From Halomonas sp. ALS9 (lineage in GTDB: Bacteria; Pseudomonadota; Gammaproteobacteria; Pseudomonadales; Halomonadaceae), in NCBI RefSeq assembly GCF_001651035.1, contig NZ_LXRG01000192.1:620001-684000 (forward strand): a stretch of 64,000 nucleotides of DNA. The letters run 5' to 3'. Numbering within the stretch: position 1 is the first letter of the stretch; each line of letters opens with the position of its first letter. Positions 25,802-34,542 of the stretch are shown here, in pieces. A model generated the notes under the pieces. It was given only the letters and a program-made list of their open reading frames with translations, had not been told where the DNA came from and searched no databases. A program made the translations under genes and the position numbers.

Positions 25802-27322
25802 ATGGGAACTACAAAAGATATCAACGCACCGGCAACATCGGCTGGATCAGACAATAGCCACCAGAACTTGCTGGAAGCCTCTATCTTGCCCGTCTGGCTG
25901 AACCAGCGAACGATCGGTTTCTTTGGTTTTATATGGTTATGGATCGGGATGGCCGTCATCATTGCCACCTTCCAACTCGGCGCTGGAGGGGTGGCTGGCC
26001 TGCCACTGATTCAAGTCGTGGCCATTATCTTCTTTGCCAACCTTGTGCTTGGCATCGTGATGAGCCTAACCGCGGATATTGGTACCGAACACGGCCTCTC
26101 CTTTGCCGTTTATTTACGTGCTCCCTTTGGGCTTAAGGGCACGCACCTCCCTGCCGTCTCCCGCGGGGTAGTCGCCGCTATTTGGTTCGGCGTACAAACA
26201 TATCTCGGCGCTCTGGCCCTTAACGGCATTGTGGAGTACCTGTGGGGGTTTGATAATTGGATGGTGTGGTATGTGCTTTTTGCTGTCGTGCAGATCGTCA
26301 ACACCGCTCTCGGCATCCGCGCAGTGGAATTACTGGCATCAATCGCCGCCCCCTGCATCGTCGCCATCTCCGTATGGATGTACTTCACCCTCAACGTGTT
26401 AGCCGAAACCAACGGCACCAATATATGGACCTTTGTTGGCGATCAAAACGTGGTGCCTTTGGGGCTGTTCTTCGCCAATATGGCGTTTTGGTCAGCACTC
26501 GCGGTAGATATTCCCAACTTGACCCGCTTCCTACGCACGCCGGGAGGAGAGCGCAGCTTCTTCGCCCGCAATCGCAACGTCTTCGTCGCACAGTTTCTGG
26601 CCTTACCGGCGACCCAGGCCTGGATTGCGTTGATTGGTGGCGTATCGTTTATCGCGGCAGGTGACTGGAACCCCGTCACCGTTATTCAAGGCCAGGGCGG
26701 TGGCTTAACCATGGTGGCGCTATTAGTCATGGTGATACTGGCTCAGTGGTCTACCAACAATGCCGCCAACTTGATTCCGGCCGCCCTTACCTTCGTCAAT
26801 GCCGGGGCACCGCGTATTAGCTACCCTGTTGCCTTGGTCATCGCCGGTATCATCGGCACCGCCTCCATGCCCTGGTTGATTCTGAACAACTTGTTTACCT
26901 TCCTCAGCTACTATGGCGCGGTACTCTCCGCTGTCGGTGGGATTATGGTCGCGGATTACTATATTTTGCGGCACCGTCGCCTTAACGTGCCCGCACTATA
27001 CGATCCCGCAGGCCAGTTCCGGTTTTTCAATGGTTTCAATCCCGCTGGCATTATCGCCTGGCTGGTGGGCGGGGTCATGGCGCTAATATTCCTACAGTAC
27101 GCCTATGCCGTTGGCTTCATTACCGCATTGGTGGTGTACGTCATACTGATGAAAACCTGGATCCTGCGTCGCTATCCTCAAGAAGAGCTAGCGAGCAATT
27201 TTGATGATCGTTTTCTAGCGACATCAGTCGGCATGAACTGGGTCTACACCGAGCAGAAACGCTTCGAGCGCCTGACGACCGATGACATCCCGACCTCTGC
27301 GCTTAAGCGTGAAGATCGCTAA
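25802..27322 (+). CDS. NCS1-family nucleobase/allantoin-type permease
   Basis: The 506-residue, 12-segment protein has the NCS1 signatures: WLNQRTIGFFGFIWLWIGM near residue 36 (first helix), SFAVYLRAPFGLKG near 100, and WSTNNAANLIPAALTF in helix 8. The family imports purines, pyrimidines, hydantoins, allantoin or thiamine with sodium or protons. It opens an operon with an amidase, a small Cys protein, a CobW GTPase and a binding-protein-like gene, so a cyclic or linear amide/ureide is the probable cargo. Confidence 0.88.
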   Translation: MGTTKDINAPATSAGSDNSHQNLLEASILPVWLNQRTIGFFGFIWLWIGMAVIIATFQLGAGGVAGLPLIQVVAIIFFANLVLGIVMSLTADIGTEHGLSFAVYLRAPFGLKGTHLPAVSRGVVAAIWFGVQTYLGALALNGIVEYLWGFDNWMVWYVLFAVVQIVNTALGIRAVELLASIAAPCIVAISVWMYFTLNVLAETNGTNIWTFVGDQNVVPLGLFFANMAFWSALAVDIPNLTRFLRTPGGERSFFARNRNVFVAQFLALPATQAWIALIGGVSFIAAGDWNPVTVIQGQGGGLTMVALLVMVILAQWSTNNAANLIPAALTFVNAGAPRISYPVALVIAGIIGTASMPWLILNNLFTFLSYYGAVLSAVGGIMVADYYILRHRRLNVPALYDPAGQFRFFNGFNPAGIIAWLVGGVMALIFLQYAYAVGFITALVVYVILMKTWILRRYPQEELASNFDDRFLATSVGMNWVYTEQKRFERLTTDDIPTSALKREDR

Positions 27323-27375
27323 GCTGACATTCATCGTCGCTACAGCGCCAATCGACTAACTCGGGGGACTTTTTT

Positions 27376-28740
27376 ATGGCCCATTATCCAAGCACTGCCC
27401 TTGCCATCGGCGAAGCCATCAAACATGGCAAGCTCGACCCGGTCATGCTGACGCGCCAATGCCTGGCGGCAGCTAAAGACAGTGACGCGGTTTTTATATC
27501 GCTCACGCCAGAGCGCGCCATGTTAGAAGCCGAAGCTGCCGCTCGGCGCCAAGAACACGGCGCGTCTCTGGGGCCGCTTGATGGCGTCCCAATTGCCTGG
27601 AAGGATCTGTTCGATGTTGCAGGGGTCGCAACGACGGCTGGCGGTCGAGTGCTGGGCGAAGAGCCCGCCAAGATCGATGCCACGGCGGTTCGCCATGCGA
27701 CTGCGGCGGGCATGGTATGCCTGGGCAAGACCAACCTGACAGAACTGGCCTACTCTGGCCTTGGGCTAAACCCACACTATGGCACGCCTCACCACACGCC
27801 GGGCACAGGAGAGACCAGGGTGCCCGGCGGCTCAAGTTCCGGCTCCGCAGTGGCCGTCGCCAAAGGCATCGTCCCTGCAGCTATCGGCACCGACACGGCG
27901 GGCTCGCTGCGTGTGCCTGCTGCCTTTAATGGCCTGACAGCCTATCGCCCATCCCAGGCACGCCATAGTCGGCAAGGCGTGACGCCCTTAGCCCATAGCC
28001 TGGACACCATTGGCGTTATCGCCACCTCCCTAGAAGACTGCTTGGCCATTGACGATGCCATGCGAGGAGAAGAGGTCACAACGCGGGAGGCTGCTGACCC
28101 CGAGCGCACGGTCATCGTGCTGGATACTGCCTATCTGGATGACGAGCGTATCGAAGAGGGCGTACGGCAAAACCTAGAACGCAGCGCCGAGCAGCTTGTT
28201 AATGCAGGCTTTCACCTGGTCAGACGCAAGCTTGCCAGCGTGAGCGGCACCCTGAATCTTATTCAACAGCACGGCTGGCTGGGCGCAGCAGAAGCTTACA
28301 CCGAGTACCGTCAGCTGTTGGAAAGCGACGCGGCAGAGGCGATGGATCCCAGAGTTCGGCAGCGACTGTTGAGTGCGCAGAAGATGGCACCGAACAGCAT
28401 AGTGACGCTTTATCGCCAGCGCCGGGCACTTCAAGCGCAGCTTCGCCAGGAACTCGCCGAGGCAACGCTACTCTCGCCTACCGTTGCTCACGTTGCGCCG
28501 TTCCTTGCACCTTTGGAAGATAACCCAGAGCGTTTCGCTGAAGTGAATCTCGCCACGCTGCGGCTAAGCATGGTGGCAAGCCTGCTTGATGCCCCGGCTG
28601 TCGCACTGCCTAGCGGTCTTGACGAGAATCAGCAGCACACCAGCATTCAGCTAACGGCACCTTGCGGAGAGGATGAGGCGCTCATGAGAGTTGCCCTTGC
28701 TGCCAGCTATCACTTGGGTCTCTCGACTGAAAGCCGATAG
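27376..28740 (+). CDS. Amidase-signature-family hydrolase
   Basis: The 454-residue enzyme has the Ser-cisSer-Lys triad regions of the amidase signature family: the Lys in GVPIAWKDLFDVAG, the Gly/Ser loop PGGSSSGSAVAVAKG, and the nucleophile region GTDTAGSLRVPAAFNG. The usual GGSSGG is GGSSSG here, which still fits. It should hydrolyse an amide to acid and ammonia. It follows the NCS1 permease by 53 bases. The Shine-Dalgarno is GGGGGAC. Relatives include AtzF/allophanate hydrolase, biuret and indole-acetamide hydrolases; the exact substrate is not determined. Confidence 0.88.
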   Translation: MAHYPSTALAIGEAIKHGKLDPVMLTRQCLAAAKDSDAVFISLTPERAMLEAEAAARRQEHGASLGPLDGVPIAWKDLFDVAGVATTAGGRVLGEEPAKIDATAVRHATAAGMVCLGKTNLTELAYSGLGLNPHYGTPHHTPGTGETRVPGGSSSGSAVAVAKGIVPAAIGTDTAGSLRVPAAFNGLTAYRPSQARHSRQGVTPLAHSLDTIGVIATSLEDCLAIDDAMRGEEVTTREAADPERTVIVLDTAYLDDERIEEGVRQNLERSAEQLVNAGFHLVRRKLASVSGTLNLIQQHGWLGAAEAYTEYRQLLESDAAEAMDPRVRQRLLSAQKMAPNSIVTLYRQRRALQAQLRQELAEATLLSPTVAHVAPFLAPLEDNPERFAEVNLATLRLSMVASLLDAPAVALPSGLDENQQHTSIQLTAPCGEDEALMRVALAASYHLGLSTESR

Positions 28741-28779
28741 TCCCGTTGCCAACCTGAATTAACTGTTAAAGGAGCGGTT

Positions 28780-29082
28780 ATGTGCGGATTATGCGGCGTA
28801 TTCGGCGGTGAAAACCACTGGAGCACTCACATCGAAGACCCTGAACAGGCTCACTACGAGCGTCGCCGTTCCAGGGCCTACCGGGCAGAACTGATCAACC
28901 GCGTACTTAAGCCGCATCGCCTAGTGCTCGAGGATTTTCAGGCATCCAGCTTTGTGATTGCCACCGCGACAGGCAAACGCGAGATTGTCCAGGATCTAGG
29001 CGGCATCTGGCGCCAAGCCGAGCTGATGACCGGGCGGGATATCGACCCTTTGGATGCAAATTTTCTGGCATCGTTAAACTAA
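28780..29082 (+). CDS. 100-residue protein with N-terminal MCGLCG, unknown
   Basis: The protein begins MCGLCGVFGGENHW, which looks like the start of class II glutamine amidotransferases (Cys2 nucleophile, CGI/LxG), but the remaining domain is missing and the rest is a charged helical stretch (ERRRSRAYRAELINRVLK). Other potential ligands are Cys5 and His13, so metal binding or an amidotransferase-like role are both possible. It has a good ribosome site (AAAGGAGCGG) and sits between the amidase and the CobW gene, suggesting it works with the GTPase. I do not recognise a described family. Confidence 0.7.
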   Translation: MCGLCGVFGGENHWSTHIEDPEQAHYERRRSRAYRAELINRVLKPHRLVLEDFQASSFVIATATGKREIVQDLGGIWRQAELMTGRDIDPLDANFLASLN

Positions 29083-29123
29083 CGCTTAGATGTTTCTAGC
29101 TTGCCCCAGAGAGGAGCCGATCA

Positions 29124-30167
29124 ATGAACGACCCGACGCCACTGCTACCGGTTCATGTGATATCCGGCTTTCTGGGCAGTGGCAAAACCACCTTGCTCAA
29201 ATCGGTACTGGCCAGTGAAGACTTCGGCGACAGTGCCGTGCTGATCAACGAATTCGGCGACGTGGGCCTGGACAACCGCCTGCTGGGTGAAATCGCCGAA
29301 GATGCTGTGCTGCTTTCCAGTGGCTGTGTCTGCTGCACCATCCGTGGCGAGCTGTCTGAGGCGTTAAGACGTCTGATGTCACAGCGGCAGGACGGTAAGA
29401 TTCCGCCCTTCAAGCGCATCATTCTGGAAACCACTGGTCTCGCCGACCCCGGCCCCATCGCTTCAACGATCACCGCAGACCCAATGCTACGGCATCACCT
29501 GCGCCCAGGCACAAATCTCACCCTGGTCGACGCCCTCAACGCCACCGACAGCCGCAAGCTCCAGCCGGTGTGGGAGTCCCAGATTGCAGTAGCCGATAAA
29601 CTCGTCATCAGTAAGGTCGACCTGGTCGATCAAGCCCAGCTGAATGAGGTTCAAAGCCTGATTGACACCATCAACCCGGCCGCGCAGCAATTGGGCCAGG
29701 AAGCCTTACAACAGGCCAGCGATGAGCTCTTCGGTAGCGGCCCTCACATTGACCACTACAGCTACTCAGAGGTAAAAACATGGCTTGGCCCCTGGCGCAA
29801 ACCGCCAGAGCCGGAGGCGGTTAATCATCTGGGGGATGTTCAGTCATTTCGCCTCTGCTTTGATGGCGAAGTAGACTGGACGTGCTTTGGCATTTGGCTC
29901 TCGATGTTGCTCAATCGCCATGGCAGTCAAATCATGCGAGTCAAAGGTGTGTTACATGTCAAAGATGATACCCGCCCGGTGATCATCCACGGTGTTCAGC
30001 ACACCATTCATCCACCGGAGCACGTAAGCGACTGGCCTAAAAACGACCGCATCTCGGAGCTGATTTTCATCACTCATGGCATCACCGCCAAGCGCGTGAC
30101 AGACTCGCTGGAGACCTTCATGAAGGCCGTTAGCAACCACCCAAGCCCCAGGATATTCCATGCATGA
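29124..30167 (+). CDS. CobW/COG0523 family GTPase (metallochaperone type)
   Basis: The 347-residue G3E GTPase has the P-loop GFLGSGKTT near residue 14, the metal-binding motif SGCVCCTIRGEL near 68 (CxCC), Walker B region LETTGLADP, and guanine motif SKVD near 153. A C-terminal CobW_C domain follows. COG0523 proteins deliver zinc, cobalt, nickel or iron to client enzymes, including nitrile hydratase activators. Here the neighbours are an amidase and a small Cys protein but no nitrile hydratase; the client is probably encoded in this operon. The stop overlaps the next gene by 8 bases. Confidence 0.88.
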   Translation: MNDPTPLLPVHVISGFLGSGKTTLLKSVLASEDFGDSAVLINEFGDVGLDNRLLGEIAEDAVLLSSGCVCCTIRGELSEALRRLMSQRQDGKIPPFKRIILETTGLADPGPIASTITADPMLRHHLRPGTNLTLVDALNATDSRKLQPVWESQIAVADKLVISKVDLVDQAQLNEVQSLIDTINPAAQQLGQEALQQASDELFGSGPHIDHYSYSEVKTWLGPWRKPPEPEAVNHLGDVQSFRLCFDGEVDWTCFGIWLSMLLNRHGSQIMRVKGVLHVKDDTRPVIIHGVQHTIHPPEHVSDWPKNDRISELIFITHGITAKRVTDSLETFMKAVSNHPSPRIFHA

Positions 30168-31383
30168 AGCGGCATCACCCAAAGAGCTTGCCATGCCCTA
30201 TGTGAATCGTGGCCCCGTTACCCTAAGGGTGCTCGGCACCTCGGTGACACTGCTTGAAAGTATTCGCAAGCGTGCCAGGGAAGACCTGGGCATTCGCCTT
30301 ACCTTCGAGGTACTCGATGGCGTTGCCGCCCAGCAAGCGGGGGTGCTAACCCCGGACAGCTTCGATATCTATGACCAATGGTTTCACAACGTCGACTTCG
30401 TGTGGCCCGCTAATGCGATTCAACCCATTCAGGTGGATCGCATCACACACTGGGACATGATCAATGATCTGCCCAAGACAGGTAGGCTAACGCCCCACGC
30501 GCCCCTGGGAGCAGGCAGTAATCCGGTCGATCTTCTCTATGTCCAGCCCGATGGCTGTTACGGTTCTCGCCCAAGCGGGCATATCACCATGCTCCCGGTT
30601 AGCCACAATGTGGACAGCTTCGGTTATCGCATGGACATGCTCCCAAAAGGGCTGGATATCAACCAAGAGAGCTGGAGCTGGTTGCTGGACAAGCGCTGGA
30701 AAGGCATGGTCAGCCTGCAAAATGACAGTGCCATCGGCGCCATTGACGCCGCATTGGCCGCCAAAGCAGCGGGGTTGGTCGAGTTCGAAGACCTTGGCAA
30801 CCTGAGCGTGGCAGAGATCGACTGCCTGATTGATTGCCTTATCAATCTCAAGCGTCAGCAACACTTTCGCGCCTTCTGGAGCAACCAGGATCAAGCCTCT
30901 TCCGATATGGTGCGCGGCCGGGTCGGCATCGAAAGCCTCTGGTCACCCGCCATGACGGATCTCAAAAAACGCAACATCAAGGTGCGCATGGCGGCACCCA
31001 CAGAGGGCTATCGCGCTTGGTACGGCGGCATGTCAATCTCACGGCATGTGAAGGGGCGCACGCTAGATGCGGCTTATGACTACCTCAACTGGTGGATTTC
31101 AGGATGGCCCGGCGCCGTCATGGCCCGCCAGGGCTATTACATTTCCACCCCAGAACTGACCCGCCCTCACCTATCCGCTGCGGAGTGGGACTTTTGGTAT
31201 GGCGGCCAACCTGCCGCCAAGAACCTTCCAGGCCCCGATGGCACTTCTGATCTGATTCATCGAGGCGAAATCCGCGACGGCGGAGACTACCAGACAAGAA
31301 TGAGCCGTATCGCGGTGTGGAATACCGTCATGGATGAGCATAACTATTTGGTCAGGCGCTGGAATGATTTTATGTCAGCTTAA
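30160..31383 (+). CDS. PotD-like solute-binding-fold protein without signal peptide
   Basis: The 407-residue protein resembles type 2 extracellular solute-binding proteins of the spermidine/putrescine group (LRVLGTSVTLLESIRKRA at the start; later DAAYDYLNWWISGWPGAVMA). The N-terminus has no hydrophobic signal sequence from either ATG 30160 or 30193, so it is predicted to stay in the cytoplasm. No ABC permease or ATPase genes are near. It overlaps the CobW gene by 8 bases, indicating coupled expression. A cytoplasmic ligand-binding or enzyme-partner role is inferred. A 97%-like partial copy lies at 50.6 kb and a remnant at 55.3 kb. Confidence 0.75.
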   Translation: MHEAASPKELAMPYVNRGPVTLRVLGTSVTLLESIRKRAREDLGIRLTFEVLDGVAAQQAGVLTPDSFDIYDQWFHNVDFVWPANAIQPIQVDRITHWDMINDLPKTGRLTPHAPLGAGSNPVDLLYVQPDGCYGSRPSGHITMLPVSHNVDSFGYRMDMLPKGLDINQESWSWLLDKRWKGMVSLQNDSAIGAIDAALAAKAAGLVEFEDLGNLSVAEIDCLIDCLINLKRQQHFRAFWSNQDQASSDMVRGRVGIESLWSPAMTDLKKRNIKVRMAAPTEGYRAWYGGMSISRHVKGRTLDAAYDYLNWWISGWPGAVMARQGYYISTPELTRPHLSAAEWDFWYGGQPAAKNLPGPDGTSDLIHRGEIRDGGDYQTRMSRIAVWNTVMDEHNYLVRRWNDFMSA

Positions 31384-31830
31384 AGTGCAAGCTTCGTACT
31401 GGCAGATGACTAAAAGCACATGCCTCCGCCTCTTGGTTCTCAAGAGCTTACGCGGAGCTCTTGCTTACTCGGCACTTTGTCTCTGCCCACCAGCTACCAT
31501 CTAAGCAATACTGCTCCTGCAGCACACCCGCCAAAGCTGGAAAATGTTATGAGTCCCAATAGAGCCCGCCACGAAGGAGCGTTGAAAAGAAAAGCTTACG
31601 AGCCTCATCCTACTTCGGCAGCTTGTGCTAGGCTAATTTCAGTAGAGAGTTGAGCTCGTGCCCGAAAGCTAAAAGGCAGCGTATAGCTATGCAGCGCATA
31701 AGACTGAAAACGACCCAAAGCGGACGTTCGCAGAATAGAAGCCCCTGGTTCACAATGCGTTTTTTTCTGGTCATTTCTGTAACGTGAAGGCTTGTATTGC
31801 CAGAGGATAATCTTGCAAATACATATAAAA
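31384..31830 (+). repeat. potD-like downstream repeat, copy 1
   Basis: This gene-free stretch follows the intact potD-like gene and recurs in diverged form at 51390-51620 and 55400-55815. Shared landmarks are GACTAAAAGCACATGCCTCC (31408, 51424), a 30-base block near 31579-31608 containing GCGTTGAAAAGAAAAGCTTA (identical near 55560), GTGCTAGGCTAATTT, and GTATTGCCAGA near 31795. In copies 1 and 3 the repeat leads into an integron cassette array. Confidence 0.7.
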
Positions 31831-32030
31831 CAATTGCTTATGATCAGAGTTTTTATGCTTATGCGCAATGTTCAGAGACGGGTGATAATGTTAACGCGCA
31901 TGCGCATTTTTCTAACGAGCCTTACTAGCAGGAAATAGTATTTACGCCTTTTTATCAGTAGATTAGATGCATTTTGGCAAGGTGGGCCTTCCCAGAAAAA
32001 CGCGCATGTGCATGAGTAAAACTGTTAAGT
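31831..32030 (+). other. Upstream boundary of cassette array 1 (attI or eroded attC)
   Basis: The first cassette is predicted to start at G/TTAAGT (32024-32030), because its attC begins with the complementary ACTTAAC. The preceding 110-200 bases show no attC-type hairpin, so the site is either an attI-like simple site or the remains of an older attC. AT-rich sequence with repeated GCGCATGYGCAT (near 31898 and 32001) is present. No integrase gene adjoins it. Confidence 0.4.
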
Positions 32031-32064
32031 TTCTAGAGAAGTATGCGGGCAGGAAGGAGGTTTA

Positions 32065-32688
32065 ATGAAAAAGATGTTTTTAGCTTCATCTTTCGTGGAT
32101 GTGGCCGATTTATTCGTGAAATTCGCCGAGGAAAAATGTGCAGGCAAAACCGTTACATTTATACCTACTGCGAGCCTTGTCGAAGAAGTGAAATTTTATG
32201 TGGACGCTGGAAAAGAGGCCCTTGAAAAACGTGGGCTAATTGTTGATGAGCTTGAAATTTCAACGGCAGCACAAGAAAAAATAGAAAGCACGATTCAAAA
32301 AAATGATTACATCTATATTACTGGCGGCAACACTTTCTTTTTACTTCAAGAGCTGAAAAGAACGGGTGCGGATAAATTAATATCAGCACACATAAATTCA
32401 GGAAAAATGTATATTGGAGAGTCTGCCGGTTCCATTGTGCTTTCATGCAATATTGAGTATGTAAAAGACATGGATGATTTCACTGCCGCGCCGAACATAG
32501 GGACGTTTTCATCATTAGGTATGATTGATTTTTATCCGGTTCCTCATCATACAAACTTTCCATTCAAAGAGTCAGTTGAGAGCATCATCTCTAGTTATGA
32601 AGGGAAAATGGGTCTTTGTCCAATTAGCAACACACAAGCAATTATCGTAAATGGTAATAAATTTGAGATCTGGGGCACCGAAACTTAA
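32065..32688 (+). CDS. Peptidase E-like (S51 family) cassette protein
   Basis: The 207-residue protein has the class I amidotransferase-like fold of peptidase S51: ITGGNTFFLLQEL near residue 90 and the nucleophile elbow IGESAGSIVLS near 122, with Ser in place of the amidotransferase Cys. A histidine pair, PVPHHTNFP, follows. Known relatives cleave Asp-X dipeptides or cyanophycin-type products. It is cassette 1 of array 1: a strong AAGGAGG precedes the ATG and its stop lies within the attC core. Base composition is far more AT-rich than the flanking chromosome, as expected for cassette cargo. Confidence 0.85.
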   Translation: MKKMFLASSFVDVADLFVKFAEEKCAGKTVTFIPTASLVEEVKFYVDAGKEALEKRGLIVDELEISTAAQEKIESTIQKNDYIYITGGNTFFLLQELKRTGADKLISAHINSGKMYIGESAGSIVLSCNIEYVKDMDDFTAAPNIGTFSSLGMIDFYPVPHHTNFPFKESVESIISSYEGKMGLCPISNTQAIIVNGNKFEIWGTET

Positions 32689-32754
32689 CAAGTTACTGCA
32701 CCGGAAAAATAACTCGCTGGCGCTCGTCATTTTCCGGTGAGTAAAGCGTTACGT
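32683..32754 (+). repeat. attC site 1
   Basis: The 5' core ACTTAAC and the 3' core GTTACGT bracket an imperfect palindrome. The inner arms CACCGGAAAAT and ATTTTCCGGTG are complementary and the outer arms AAGTTACT and AGTAAAGC are partly so. This is the structure of an integron attC site. Confidence 0.85.
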
Positions 32755-32774
32755 GTATTGAACTTGGAGGCTCC

Positions 32775-33178
32775 GTGAAGCCTGAAATAAAGACCAAATT
32801 TTCGACGTACCCAGATGAAGCGCAAAGGAAGCTTGAGGCCGTCCATCACCTCATTCTTGCGGTTGCGGAAGAAAACGATTTGGGTGAGGTTGAAGAAACT
32901 CTCAAATGGGGTGAGGCAAGCTACCTTGTAAAGGGGGCACTACGATTCGAATGGATTGGAAGGAGAAAGACCCTGATGCCATAAAGGTATATTTCCATTG
33001 CCAGACTACATTGATCGAAACCTTCAGGGAGATATACCGCGATGAATTCGAGTATGAGGGCAAAAGAGCGATTGTTATCCCCCTGGACGCAGCTATCAAA
33101 GAAGGGCCATTAAGCCATTGTCTCCAAATGGCATTAAAATACCATAGCTTGAAACATCGTCCTTTGCTTGGAGCTTGA
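32775..33178 (+). pseudogene. DUF1801-like cassette protein with a frameshift
   Basis: Two frames together make one DUF1801-type protein of about 134 residues. The first reads to WGEASYLVKG and the second resumes with GTTIRMDWKEKDPDAIKVYF, which matches the family's usual continuation (short loop, then a TIR-DWK-like segment and YFHCQTTL). The break is at the G-run 32933-32937: five G where six would restore the frame. GTG at 32775 has TTGGAGG upstream. This is either a real loss of function or phase change in the homopolymer, or a sequencing error. It is cassette 2 of array 1. Confidence 0.75.
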
Positions 33179-33190
33179 GGTGACGAAAAC

Positions 33191-33268
33191 ACGTAACAAA
33201 GCCATTAAATACGCTCCCTACGGTCGCCGAACCTCGTTTCACTCGGCCGTTTATGGCGGGCGTTATGT
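33191..33268 (+). repeat. attC site 2
   Basis: The 5' core ACGTAAC pairs with the 3' core of the preceding attC (GTTACGT), as expected for a whole circular cassette inserted between them. The outer arms TAACAAAGCCAT and ATGGCGGGCGTTA are complementary. Confidence 0.85.
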
Positions 33269-33289
33269 GCCAGAGGGAAACATTCGAGA

Positions 33290-34054
33290 ATGGGGCTAAA
33301 TCAAAAGCTTGTCGAGTTCCGAAAAAAGATAAGGAACAATCAAAAATTTGTGATTGATTCGCTGATTAGTGATCATGCGACGAATATCTGTATTTTTTGC
33401 GGTGAAGATGATGATTTAACCAAAGAGCACGTAATTCCTCAGTGGGTTTACGACCGCTGCACGAAAAGATATTTTGTAACCACGACGAACAAAGCTTCAC
33501 AGAGCTACAACAAAACAACGGTTCCTGCTTGTAAAGATTGTAACAACAGTATCCTCGGGGAGCTGGAGAGATATTTAAAGCACAAATTCAGTGATATCGA
33601 TCTAATTGAAAGTTATTTTGCTGACGATGACATAGAAAAGATCATTCTTTGGCTTGAGACGCTAGAATACAAATTTCAGGTTCTTGACTTAAAAAGAAAT
33701 CTGAACAAAGTTAAAGGCTCGGATTACATTCCATATATTGGAAAAATGCCCATCGCTATGTTTCAAGGGCCGATGGATCAAAGCCCTTCAAAGGTGTTTT
33801 CAAACTTAAGACATGCTCTAAAGGCTCTATCCGTAAAATCAAAAATGGCTAAACTAAATTCACTATGTGTTCTCCGCACAACGAACCCGGACTTTCACTT
33901 TTTTCACTCAACTAACAACTTTATTTTTATAGAGCTTGCGCAGTATAACGTTGCATTCTTCTATTTCTACAAGGAAGAATTTGCCAGCCCTAAGGAAGCA
34001 GCGTCCAAAGCACAACAAATAGTAAAAAACGAGTATGCATCAGCAAGCACATAA
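33290..34054 (+). CDS. HNH-like zinc-finger protein, cassette 3
   Basis: The 254-residue protein has CIFCGEDDDLTKEHVIPQW at about residues 34-52 and a second CxxC in ACKDCNNS near 82. CxxC, EHVIPxW and CxxCN form a His-Me-finger (HNH) nuclease signature. The rest, about 170 residues, is unrecognised. Single-domain HNH proteins of this kind occur often in mobile DNA and defence loci. ATG at 33290 has CAGAGGG upstream. The stop codon lies inside the attC 3 core, typical of tightly packed cassette cargo. Confidence 0.75.
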   Translation: MGLNQKLVEFRKKIRNNQKFVIDSLISDHATNICIFCGEDDDLTKEHVIPQWVYDRCTKRYFVTTTNKASQSYNKTTVPACKDCNNSILGELERYLKHKFSDIDLIESYFADDDIEKIILWLETLEYKFQVLDLKRNLNKVKGSDYIPYIGKMPIAMFQGPMDQSPSKVFSNLRHALKALSVKSKMAKLNSLCVLRTTNPDFHFFHSTNNFIFIELAQYNVAFFYFYKEEFASPKEAASKAQQIVKNEYASAST

Positions 34055-34165
34055 CAAACGGCTTCACGCAGACGTCCAAACCTCCGCAGTTTTTGTGGTT
34101 TCGCTGCGCTGCACTCTATCACAAAAACTGCTCCGGTTTGGCCGCTGGTGAGCCGGGCGTTATGT
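34049..34165 (+). repeat. attC site 3 (long type)
   Basis: The cores ACATAAC (34049) and GTTATGT (34159) bound a 117-base imperfect palindrome with complementary arms CAGTTTTTGTG and CACAAAAACTG. The length is that of long chromosomal-integron repeats. Confidence 0.85.
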
Positions 34166-34188
34166 GCTCAACCTAAAGGACTATTGCA

Positions 34189-34407
34189 TTGCGGAAAGAA
34201 CTTAGAGAAAGAATTGTCGAGGTATGTGAACTCAAAATAGAGAGAAAGGGTGCGACTGTGGGACTGTCGTTTTATGCCTTTTTTAAAAACAAAAACGACC
34301 AACCAGAGGTACTCATGGAAGCCGCTCGTTGGTGGATAGAAACGCACAAATTGGATCACTTCGAAAAGGCGGTAAAGATCAAAGAAATGGTTCTATCCGG
34401 TGTGTAG
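34189..34407 (+). CDS. Small cassette protein, 72 residues, unknown
   Basis: It opens with TTG at 34189, eight bases after AAAGGA, and encodes a charged, mainly helical soluble protein (MRKELRERIVEVCELKIERK). I do not recognise it. It is the only frame of useful size in cassette 4, and its stop lies 15 bases before the attC, as cassette cargo genes usually do; that is the main support for it being real. Confidence 0.6.
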   Translation: MRKELRERIVEVCELKIERKGATVGLSFYAFFKNKNDQPEVLMEAARWWIETHKLDHFEKAVKIKEMVLSGV

Positions 34408-34422
34408 TTTACCTCTTAAATC

Positions 34423-34492
34423 ACATAACAAGGCGCAGCACTACGCAACCTTCGGCTACCGGACGCTCGCGCCGGTATGTGCGGCGTTAATC
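34423..34492 (+). repeat. attC site 4, end of array 1
   Basis: The 5' core ACATAAC complements the GTTATGT at the start of the same cassette (34159). The 3' core is GTTAATC (34486). The inner arms pair imperfectly (CGGCTACCGG and CCGGTATGTGCG). Confidence 0.8.
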
Positions 34493-34542
34493 AGAACTTC
34501 CTTAAAGACCGCTTTTGGCCGAAAGCAGCTAAACAAAAAAAA

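Noticed and set aside
31420..31653. 77-codon frame after the potD-like gene
   Set aside because: It lies in the repeated non-coding tail and is not kept in the other two copies.
31900..32024. Integron attI with adjacent intI
   Set aside because: No tyrosine recombinase frame exists here or anywhere in the window, and no clear L/R boxes were found.
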